This document shows, piece after piece, positions 14,394 to 20,021 of a DNA stretch of 20,021 bases; position 1 is the stretch's first letter, and each line of letters starts with the position of its first letter. Position numbers and translations under genes: made by a program. Source of the DNA: Flavobacteriaceae bacterium (GTDB taxonomy: Bacteria; Bacteroidota; Bacteroidia; Flavobacteriales; Flavobacteriaceae); contig NZQO01000064.1 of NCBI GenBank assembly GCA_002693605.1, positions 1 to 20,021 of the forward strand, given 5' to 3'. The notes beneath the pieces are model-generated. The model saw only the letters and a program-made list of their open reading frames with translations. It made no database searches and was not told the origin of the DNA.

Positions 14394-14593
14394 TTTTGTG
14401 GCTCACAAAGCTATGTGAGTTACTTTCAACATTTTCCTTGAAAATGACCAAAACTTCGAAAGCCAATTCGAACTATCCAACTTATATTTTAGCTTTGTTC
14501 ACGAGAACGTATGATACATTTTGTGGCATTATTAGTGGGAATGCTTATTTCAGAAGATGCATACTACAAAATAAAAGCTATCTTTAAGAAATT

Positions 14594-14962
14594 ATGAAAA
14601 AAACGCTGTTTATCATTCTTGGAAGCCTATTAGCGCTCTACCTCGTATATTTTGCCTTTGTTTATTTTGTGCCCTACAGCGAAGGAACGCGGGCTGGCGA
14701 GCTAATTAAATTTAGCAATAAGGGGGTATTGGTTAAGACCTGGGAAGGCGAAATAAGCCAAGGTATTAGCGGGGCGCAGATTTTCGAGTTCTCGGTGCTC
14801 GACCAAGAGCAAGAAGTGATAGAAAATTTAAAGGAATTTCAAGGACAATATGTGAAACTCACCTATGTGGAACGTTTTGCCACATTCTTCTTTTGGGGCG
14901 ATACAAAATACTTTGTTACTGAGGTCTCGCGCGAGCAATCACCACACTTCAACCGCAATTAG
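14594..14962 (+). CDS. Small single-pass membrane protein, conserved in Bacteroidota
   Basis: A 122-residue protein with one N-terminal membrane segment (about 4-27) and a mainly beta-strand remainder. YSEGTRAGELIKFSNKGVLVKTWEGEI is a recognisable pattern in small Bacteroidota proteins that are sometimes mislabelled 6-phosphogluconate dehydrogenase; it has no dinucleotide fold and cannot be that enzyme. Function unknown. Upstream, 200 bases separate it from rmuC; there I see only a near-consensus -7 box (TATCTTTA, 14579-14586) and a weak 5-bp hairpin just after rmuC. With that box the leader would be about 4 bases. The gene converges on the T9SS cargo gene with 23 bases between. Confidence 0.8.
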   Translation: MKKTLFIILGSLLALYLVYFAFVYFVPYSEGTRAGELIKFSNKGVLVKTWEGEISQGISGAQIFEFSVLDQEQEVIENLKEFQGQYVKLTYVERFATFFFWGDTKYFVTEVSREQSPHFNRN

Positions 14963-14985
14963 AATCCGTTAACTCCTTCAACTAT

Positions 14986-15840
14986 TTAATATTTGATGAA
15001 CTTCAGCACGGTCGATGCCTTATTGCTGGTAAGCTTCACAAAATAAACACCCGCGCTAAGATTTACCGTGGGAATCACATTATCAGACCCTACTTGTCCA
15101 GAGGAAACTACGTTTCCCAACGCCGAATAAATTTGAAAGTTCTCCACCGGCCTATTGGCGGTGAGAAATAGGTCTTTATAGGTAGGGTTGGGGTAAATTT
15201 CTACCGAAAACTGCCTTGCATCTGCTATTCCCGCAACACCATCGGCAGTAATATTGTCTATATGTAGCGTTCCCTCAAGGGCTTGCCCGTTATAATCGAT
15301 ATTCTCGTTACTAATAATCCGGATTTGGGTAACGTTAGATAGCACTTCTTGCACGGTATTGGGGCCGCCCACGACCGTAAAATCGTTCGCCGTTATGGGA
15401 ATGAAGAAAATATCCCACTCAGTTTGCGTTGTAGGTAGGGAAATGGCATTCGAGGAGGCAATCCGCGAACTTCCAGGACCGCCTTCCATCGCAACGCGTA
15501 AGGTAAGGTCATTGGCACCAGGGTTCTTCGCAAGAAAACTAAGTTGGAAAACCCCGGCGTTGGTATAATCGCCCGTCCATTTGGAAGTCGTGTTTTGAAT
15601 GACGAGCTTGCTACCGGCCCCAACGCCGCCACTGCTTATTTCTTCCAGGAAATTGTCGCCGGCCCCTGTGGGCCCGCCGGTGGGTATATTTGTTGGGGGG
15701 TTGGGTGAGCTATTTCCATTGCTCCACCCTTGGGTAGTACCATCTTCAAAGTCGCTCGTCGTACTTACCTGTATCTGCGAGATTGCCATAAATGGCAGGC
15801 AACATACGGCCAGTAGTAGTAAGAGTAATTTCTTTTCCAT
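14986..15840 (-). CDS. Secreted T9SS cargo protein with type A sorting domain
   Basis: A 284-residue protein. Residues 1-21 form a signal peptide (ends FMAISQ). The middle (about 25-205) is a beta-rich module that opens with SDFEDGTTQGWSNG and continues with GGPTGAGDNFLEEISSG and a TLHIDNITADG close; it resembles laminin-B-like or jelly-roll carbohydrate-binding modules. The last ~75 residues are a Por secretion (type IX) sorting domain: VEIYPNPTYKDLFLT, VENFQIYSALGNVV, LSAGVYFVKLTSN, and a KFIKY end. The C-terminal domain guides export across the outer membrane, where it is removed and the protein anchored or released. No catalytic motif is seen, so adhesion or polysaccharide binding is the best guess. 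A terminator-like hairpin ends directly against its ATG. Confidence 0.9.
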   Translation of the reverse strand: MEKKLLLLLLAVCCLPFMAISQIQVSTTSDFEDGTTQGWSNGNSSPNPPTNIPTGGPTGAGDNFLEEISSGGVGAGSKLVIQNTTSKWTGDYTNAGVFQLSFLAKNPGANDLTLRVAMEGGPGSSRIASSNAISLPTTQTEWDIFFIPITANDFTVVGGPNTVQEVLSNVTQIRIISNENIDYNGQALEGTLHIDNITADGVAGIADARQFSVEIYPNPTYKDLFLTANRPVENFQIYSALGNVVSSGQVGSDNVIPTVNLSAGVYFVKLTSNKASTVLKFIKY

Positions 15841-15869
15841 AAAAAAAGGGGTTTGAATTAAACCCCTTT
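15841..15869 (-). terminator. Hairpin with T7 tail after carB, ending at the T9SS gene's start codon
   Basis: On the minus strand AAAGGGGTTT (15869-15860) pairs with AAACCCCTTT (15854-15845) in a perfect 10-bp stem with a 5-base loop, and T continues to 15841, directly before the ATG at 15840-15838. It has all the parts of an intrinsic terminator for carB, 43 bases after the carB stop. Because it abuts the next start codon, any T9SS transcript made from upstream must carry it. Confidence 0.85.
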
Positions 15870-15911
15870 AAGATACTAAATATTAAATAATTACTTCCCA
15901 ATATTTTGTTA

Positions 15912-18764
15912 TTACCTGCTCAAGTACATTTTTCTGCGTGCATAAAGCTCATAGAAGTCATCGTCCTTTAGGCTCTTTATGAATAGGATACTCTCACCGG
16001 TACTTTTCATTTCGGGTCCTAGCTGTTTGTTGACCTTCGGAAACTTATTGAAACTGAATACCGGTTGCTTGATGGCATATCCTTCCAGTTTCGGATTAAA
16101 TTCAAAATCTGAAAGTTTGTTGGCGCCGATCATTACCTTGGTAGCGTAATTTACATAGGGCTCGCCATAGGCCTTTGCAATAAACGGTACGGTACGTGAC
16201 GCCCTAGGATTGGCCTCGATGATGTACACCATATCGTCTTTAATGGCGAACTGGATGTTTATAAGCCCCACCGTGTTGAGTGCCAACGCTATTTTCTTGG
16301 TATGGTCCTTAATTTGCTGCAGTACAAGATCGCCCAGGTTGAAAGGGGGCAACAGCGCGTTGGAGTCGCCCGAGTGGATACCGCAAGGCTCAATGTGCTC
16401 CATGATTCCAATTATATAGACGTTTTCACCGTCGCAGATGGCATCGGCCTCTGCCTCGATGGCCCCGTCGAGATAATGGTCCAGCAGTAATTTGTTATTC
16501 GGGATTTTCCGAAGCAAATCGACTACGTGCGCTTCCAGCTCTTTCTTGTTGATTACGATCTTCATGCCCTGACCACCCAATACATACGACGGGCGAATCA
16601 ATAATGGGAAATCGAGTTTATCGGCCAACTGTAGGGCTTCCTCGGTCGTTTCGGCAACCCCAAAATTCGGGTAGGGAATATCATTATCCTTCAGCAAGGT
16701 GGAAAAACTTCCGCGGTCCTCTGCGAGGTCTAACGACTGGTAGCTGGTTCCCATAATCTTGATACCGTACCTGTCTAACTTTTCGGCAAGTTTAAGGGCA
16801 GTTTGCCCTCCTAACTGTACGATAACACCTTCGGGTTTTTCGTGGCGTATAATATCGTAAATGTGCTCCCAGAATACCGGCTCGAAATAGAGTTTATCGG
16901 CCACGTCAAAATCGGTAGAGACCGTTTCTGGGTTACAGTTTATCATAATGGTTTCGTACCCACATTCGGCAGCGGCCAAAACGCCGTGCACACAGCAGTA
17001 ATCGAATTCGATTCCCTGGCCTATACGGTTGGGGCCGGAGCCAAGTACGATAATTTTCTTTTTGTCGGTCACCGGACTGTCGTTGGCAGTATAGCAAGTC
17101 CCGTCTGCGCTTTCTACTTCATTCTCGAAAGTGGAATAGTAATATGGGGTTTGTGCCACAAACTCGGCAGCACACGTATCTACCAATTTATAGACACGCT
17201 GTACGTTGAGCTCTTCCCGCTTATTGTAAACTTGGCTTTCCAGGCATTTCAGCATATGCGCTATTTGCCTGTCTCCATATCCTTTTTGCTTGGCTTCAAG
17301 CAATAATTCCCTCGGAAGTGTATCTAAAGTATAGGTTGAAATTTCCTTCTCGAGCAAATATAGTTCTTCATATTGACGAAGGAACCACATGTCGATCTTG
17401 GTAATCTCGTGAATTCGTGCTAACGGAATCCCCAATTGTATGGCATCGTAAATTACGAAAACACGGTCCCAGCTGGCATTTTGCAGCTTGTCGAGAATTT
17501 GGTTATAGTCGGTATACCCCTTACCATCTGCCCCGATACCATTTCGTTTAATTTCCAACGATTGGGTAGCTTTGTGCAATGCTTCCTGAAAAGAGCGCCC
17601 AATGCCCATAACCTCGCCTACCGATTTCATTTGCGGCCCGAGAATACGGTTCGATCCTTCAAATTTATCGAAATTCCAACGAGGAATTTTCACGATTACA
17701 TAATCTAGCGTAGGCTCAAACAGTGCTGAGGTGGTTTTTGTAATCTGGTTGTTCAACTCATCAAGCGTATAGCCAAGGGCTAATTTTGTTGCAATTTTGG
17801 CAATGGGATACCCCGTAGCCTTCGATGCCAAGGCCGATGAACGTGATACACGCGGGTTGATTTCAATGGCTATAATATCTTCCTTTTCATCGGGACTAAT
17901 GGCGAACTGTACGTTACAGCCACCGGCAAAATCGCCAATGTTGCGCATCATTTTTATAGCCATATCGCGCATGCGCTGAAATGCGGTGTCGCTAAGCGTC
18001 ATCGCCGGAGCCACCGTGATACTGTCACCGGTATGGATACCCATCGGGTCCATATTTTCGACCGTACAGATAATTACCACGTTATCGTTCTTGTCACGCA
18101 GCAATTCAAGTTCGTATTCCTTCCATCCTTGCAGTGCCTTGTCGATTAGCACTTCGTGGATGGGCGACACTTCAAGTCCGTGCGCCAGCGCCTCCTCGAA
18201 CTCATCTTCCGTCTCCACAAATGCAGCCCCCGCACCCCCAAGGGTGTATGAAGCCCTAATAAGCAGGGGTAACCCAAATTCCTGTGCAATTTCCTTTCCT
18301 TGAAGTATCGATTTTGCCGTTCTGGCGGGAGCTACGGGAATACCGATGCGCTCCATGAGTTGCTTGAACTTTTCGCGATCCTCTGTAATGTTTATGGCAT
18401 CGATATCTACGCCAATAAGCTTTACGCCGAAATCTTCCCAAATTCCCTTTTCATCTGCCTCGATACATAGATTGAGGGCAGTTTGGCCGCCCATAGTAGG
18501 TAACACAGCATCAATTTGCGGATGTTCCTTTAAGATTTGAACGATGGACTTCGTATTAAGCGGGAGTAAATACACATGATCGGCCATTGAGGGGTCGGTC
18601 ATAATAGTTGCCGGGTTGCTGTTTATCAAGATGGTTTCAATGCCATCTTCGCGCAGCGAGCGCAGCGATTGTGACCCTGAATAATCAAACTCACAAGCTT
18701 GGCCAATAACGATAGGCCCTGAACCAATAATTAAAATGGATTTTAAATTTTCGTTTTTACGCAT
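15912..18764 (-). CDS. carB: Carbamoyl-phosphate synthase large subunit, without C-terminal allosteric domain
   Basis: A 950-residue enzyme from the ATG at 18764 (MRKNENLKSILIIGSGP); a TTG 27 bases upstream is in frame but lies on the likely -7 box. It makes carbamoyl phosphate from bicarbonate, ATP and ammonia delivered by CarA, for pyrimidine and arginine synthesis. First half: ATP-grasp synthetase (about 9-400) with IGSGPIVIGQACEFDYSG, GGQTALN (92-98), ASYTLGGAGAAF and EINPRVSRSSALASKATGYP. A helical oligomerisation domain follows (about 405-550). The second synthetase (about 570-935) repeats the motifs: GSGPNRIGQGIEFDYCCVHG, GGQTALKLA, PSYVLGGQGM, EANPRASRTVPF, GPEMKSTGES. E. coli CarB has about 1073 residues; this one stops soon after GPEMKSTGE and so lacks the final MGS domain that binds UMP, IMP and ornithine. 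carA is not in the window. Confidence 0.96.
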   Translation of the reverse strand: MRKNENLKSILIIGSGPIVIGQACEFDYSGSQSLRSLREDGIETILINSNPATIMTDPSMADHVYLLPLNTKSIVQILKEHPQIDAVLPTMGGQTALNLCIEADEKGIWEDFGVKLIGVDIDAINITEDREKFKQLMERIGIPVAPARTAKSILQGKEIAQEFGLPLLIRASYTLGGAGAAFVETEDEFEEALAHGLEVSPIHEVLIDKALQGWKEYELELLRDKNDNVVIICTVENMDPMGIHTGDSITVAPAMTLSDTAFQRMRDMAIKMMRNIGDFAGGCNVQFAISPDEKEDIIAIEINPRVSRSSALASKATGYPIAKIATKLALGYTLDELNNQITKTTSALFEPTLDYVIVKIPRWNFDKFEGSNRILGPQMKSVGEVMGIGRSFQEALHKATQSLEIKRNGIGADGKGYTDYNQILDKLQNASWDRVFVIYDAIQLGIPLARIHEITKIDMWFLRQYEELYLLEKEISTYTLDTLPRELLLEAKQKGYGDRQIAHMLKCLESQVYNKREELNVQRVYKLVDTCAAEFVAQTPYYYSTFENEVESADGTCYTANDSPVTDKKKIIVLGSGPNRIGQGIEFDYCCVHGVLAAAECGYETIMINCNPETVSTDFDVADKLYFEPVFWEHIYDIIRHEKPEGVIVQLGGQTALKLAEKLDRYGIKIMGTSYQSLDLAEDRGSFSTLLKDNDIPYPNFGVAETTEEALQLADKLDFPLLIRPSYVLGGQGMKIVINKKELEAHVVDLLRKIPNNKLLLDHYLDGAIEAEADAICDGENVYIIGIMEHIEPCGIHSGDSNALLPPFNLGDLVLQQIKDHTKKIALALNTVGLINIQFAIKDDMVYIIEANPRASRTVPFIAKAYGEPYVNYATKVMIGANKLSDFEFNPKLEGYAIKQPVFSFNKFPKVNKQLGPEMKSTGESILFIKSLKDDDFYELYARRKMYLSR

Positions 18765-18788
18765 AGGTACAGTACTTTTTCGGTGTCG

Positions 18789-18796
18789 CAAAATTA
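18789..18796 (-). promoter_or_regulatory. carB: Predicted -7 element of carB
   Basis: TAATTTTG on the minus strand (18796-18789) matches TAnnTTTG exactly. A T run (18819-18812), shared with the rpmH terminator, begins 15 bases upstream and may serve as a poor -33 element. Transcription would start near 18785, about 20 bases before the carB ATG at 18764. Confidence 0.5.
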
Positions 18797-18811
18797 CGAC
18801 GCGTTAGGGTA

Positions 18812-18846
18812 TAAAAAAAAGGTGCTGTATAGAAACAACACCTTTT
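18812..18846 (-). terminator. Intrinsic terminator of rpmH
   Basis: On the minus strand AAAAGGTG (18846-18839) pairs with CACCTTTT (18824-18817); a further inner TGT/ACA pairing follows after one mismatch, closing a 6-base loop. T continues to form a run of eight (18819-18812, then A). It lies 20 bases after the rpmH stop and just upstream of the carB -7 element. Confidence 0.8.
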
Positions 18847-18866
18847 CTGTATATTACTTATCAACA

Positions 18867-19025
18867 TTATTTTTTGTGTCGTGGCTCAGACGATACAGAT
18901 AATCTCTTTCTGCCTTTCGCTCTGCGGGCAGCCAAGACCTTTCTTCCGTTTACAGAAGCCATGCGCTCTCTAAAACCATGTTTGTTCCTTCTTTTCCTTT
19001 TTGATGGCTGAAATGTTCTTTTCAT
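18867..19025 (-). CDS. rpmH: 50S ribosomal protein L34
   Basis: A 52-residue, very basic protein that begins [20 protein letters not shown] and continues [20 protein letters not shown], then [12 protein letters not shown]. This is the standard L34 sequence: the conserved MKRTFQPS(K/N)RKR(K/R)xxHGFR(A/E)RM start and the NGRxVLxxRRxKGRxxLS core. The C-terminal [10 protein letters not shown] tail is longer than the 46-residue E. coli protein and is of flavobacterial type. L34 binds 23S rRNA early in assembly of the large subunit. In many bacteria rpmH sits by dnaA or rnpA; here neither is adjacent, and carB follows after a terminator. It has its own consensus promoter with a leader of about 60 bases. 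Confidence 0.98.
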   Translation of the reverse strand: MKRTFQPSKRKRRNKHGFRERMASVNGRKVLAARRAKGRKRLSVSSEPRHKK

Positions 19026-19088
19026 TGTAAATCTGTATTAATACTTCTGACAAATTTCGTTATATAGACCTCTTCTCAAAGTCGGGTG

Positions 19089-19119
19089 CAAATATACAAT
19101 CATTTTTTAGTTTCCCAAA
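19089..19119 (-). promoter_or_regulatory. rpmH: Consensus promoter of rpmH
   Basis: On the minus strand TTTG (19119-19116), 19 bases, then TATATTTG (19096-19089): both elements match the Bacteroidota consensus exactly at the preferred spacing. The transcription start near 19085 gives a leader of about 60 bases. This is the best promoter in the window and fits a highly expressed ribosomal gene. Confidence 0.8.
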
Positions 19120-19126
19120 CCATAAA

Positions 19127-19159
19127 TTGAAAAAAATTTATTTGTTTTTACTACCTTTG
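19127..19159 (+). promoter_or_regulatory. Predicted promoter of the membrane TPR gene
   Basis: TTG (19127-19129), 22 bases, then TACCTTTG (19152-19159), an exact -7 consensus. Transcription would start near 19163, about 20 bases before the ATG at 19183. It is back to back with the rpmH promoter; the two -33 elements are 7 bases apart. Confidence 0.65.
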
Positions 19160-19182
19160 TCGCCCCATAAAATAGAGGAACT

Positions 19183-19752
19183 ATGTTCAACAAAAATATA
19201 AAATTGATTTTGGCTGCCCTGGTTTTCGGTACGGCAATTTGGCAATTTACAGACCGCAACATTGGTAACGGCATAATGCTCATTCTACTTAGCATTATAT
19301 TCGTGTTCTTATATTTTAAAAATGAAATTATCCTATTGGCTTTTCTGCGCCTTCGAAAGCAAGATTTTGACGGGGCCAAAAAATGGCTAGACAAAATTAA
19401 AAACCCCGAGGCCTCGCTCATTAAAAAACAGCAGGGCTATTATTACTATTTAAACGGTTTAATGGTTTCCCAAACCAATATGAACGAGGCCGAAAAGTAC
19501 TTTAAAAAGGCCGAAACCCTTGGCCTGAACATGACTGCCGACATGGCCATGACGAAGCTAAACCTTGCCGGTATTGCCATGACCAAAAACCGCAAGCGCG
19601 AGGCACAACGATTGTTGGGCGAAGCCAAGAAGCTGGACAAGCACAATATGCTGGACGAGCAGATTAAGATGATGCAACAGCAAATGAAACGCGCTGGCCA
19701 GCCCAAGCAACACTATGGTGGTGGCGGCCGTGGCGGCCGACGGATGCGTTAA
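19183..19752 (+). CDS. Membrane-anchored TPR protein with Gly/Arg-rich C-terminus
   Basis: A 189-residue protein. Two membrane segments lie at about 5-22 (IKLILAALVFGTAIWQF) and 30-55 (IMLILLSIIFVFLYFKNEIILLAFL), giving a short hairpin in the inner membrane with the rest most likely cytoplasmic. From about 56 to 165 come tetratricopeptide-like helical pairs: RLRKQDFDGAKKWLDKIKNP, GYYYYLNGLMVSQTNMNEAEKYFKKAETLG, LNLAGIAMTKNRKREAQRLLGEAKKLD. The last residues are QHYGGGGRGGRRMR, an RGG-like basic tail. TPRs mediate protein contacts; the tail could bind RNA or acidic lipids. Function unknown. The promoter region is shared with the divergent rpmH. Confidence 0.85.
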   Translation: MFNKNIKLILAALVFGTAIWQFTDRNIGNGIMLILLSIIFVFLYFKNEIILLAFLRLRKQDFDGAKKWLDKIKNPEASLIKKQQGYYYYLNGLMVSQTNMNEAEKYFKKAETLGLNMTADMAMTKLNLAGIAMTKNRKREAQRLLGEAKKLDKHNMLDEQIKMMQQQMKRAGQPKQHYGGGGRGGRRMR

Positions 19753-19842
19753 GCCAGTTAAGATTTTTCTTACTTCTAAAATCTACTTAACGAATTTATC
19801 GTTACTTGGTCGAGTAACCGTAAATAATTCCTACAAAGAAAC

Positions 19843-19850
19843 TACCTTTG
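19843..19850 (+). promoter_or_regulatory. Predicted -7 element of the last gene
   Basis: TACCTTTG is an exact TAnnTTTG match and is identical to the -7 element of the preceding TPR gene. No convincing -33 TTG lies 17-23 bases upstream. Transcription near 19854 would leave about an 18-base leader. Confidence 0.4.
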
Positions 19851-19871
19851 GTAATCAACTAATTTACGCCA

Positions 19872-20021
19872 ATGGGTAGAAAACTACTACTTCTTTTCGT
19901 ATTGCTACCTTTCCTTGCCCTGTCGCAGCACGACGATGGGCACAAATTGCTTTTTTCTGAAGTCATTGGAAAAAACATTAAAAATTTCCGCCTACAATCG
20001 CAAATGGCCTTTGCTACTGAA
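19872..20021 (+). CDS. Exported protein, N-terminal part only
   Basis: Fifty codons are present before the window ends. The ATG at 19872 opens a signal peptide (MGRKLLLLFVLLPFLALSQ) with cleavage likely after LSQ or just before the Gln; the mature part starts HDDGHKLLFSEVIGKNIKNF. No lipobox Cys is seen, so it is probably periplasmic, outer-membrane or secreted. The visible part is too short to name a family. It follows the TPR gene by 119 bases with its own -7 element. Confidence 0.7.
   Translation, partial: MGRKLLLLFVLLPFLALSQHDDGHKLLFSEVIGKNIKNFRLQSQMAFATE

Noticed and set aside
14398..14425. Possible terminator after rmuC (CTCAC / GTGAG)
   Set aside because: Only five base pairs plus a wobble, and the following T content is poor. 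Too weak to list as a terminator.
14396..14587. 63-codon plus-strand frame between rmuC and the small membrane protein
   Set aside because: Starts at a non-ATG-like position directly after rmuC, has no family resemblance or coding look, and the gap is A/T-rich with a promoter-like box near its end. I treat it as intergenic.
1..20021. CRISPR arrays, insertion sequences, phage genes, toxin-antitoxin or defence genes, tRNA or rRNA genes
   Set aside because: Read for repeats, transposase or nuclease motifs and tRNA-like cloverleaves on both strands and found none. The genes present are housekeeping, uptake and envelope genes.

Overview
The window looks like a chromosomal segment of a member of the Flavobacteriaceae (Bacteroidota), probably a free-living or marine type; the species cannot be named from sequence alone. 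The signs are: a T9SS type A sorting-domain protein; TonB-receptor and lipoprotein genes typical of the phylum; promoters of the Bacteroidota TTG/TTTG - N19-23 - TAnnTTTG kind instead of the E. coli kind; few Shine-Dalgarno sequences; several TTG/GTG starts; and protein sequences of flavobacterial type (for example a 950-residue CarB and 52-residue L34). No insertion sequence, phage gene, CRISPR array or tRNA is visible. This is mostly ordinary core genome.

Layout. (1) 1-1255, minus strand: trmH-like tRNA methyltransferase, a VOC/glyoxalase-fold protein and the start of a RdgB/HAM1 nucleotide-cleaning pyrophosphatase. (2) 1302-3940, plus strand: a sirtuin deacylase, a one-base-overlapping helical gene of unknown role, and purB with its own promoter. 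(3) 3970-4002: a strong hairpin between convergent units. (4) 4026-6064, minus strand: a compact operon of ECF sigma factor, candidate membrane anti-sigma factor and two exported DUF4252-like proteins, one soluble and one a lipoprotein; a divergent S41 peptidase lipoprotein follows on the plus strand (6210-7613). (5) 7665-12976: a cobalamin-uptake locus. A BtuB-like TonB receptor lies on the minus strand behind a clear cobalamin riboswitch, and divergent from it lies the overlapping operon of binding lipoprotein, FecCD permease and ATPase. (6) 13062-14962: RmuC and a small membrane protein. (7) 14986-18764, minus strand: a T9SS cargo protein and carB, then rpmH (18867-19025), which is too short for an ordinary ORF scan. 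(8) 19183-end, plus strand: a membrane-anchored TPR protein with a Gly/Arg tail and the start of another exported protein.

How the parts work together. BtuB, BtuF, BtuC and BtuD would carry vitamin B12 across the outer membrane, periplasm and inner membrane; only the btuB side shows a riboswitch, while the btuF side has a consensus promoter so close to the start codon that its mRNA may be leaderless. The ECF-sigma operon would couple an envelope signal to production of its two DUF4252 proteins. PurB, CarB and RdgB belong to nucleotide metabolism. I found no clear new defence or mobile system. The least explained items are the sigma/DUF4252 operon, the sir2-linked unknown gene, the hairpin that runs directly into the T9SS gene's start codon, and the membrane TPR protein with an RGG-like tail.
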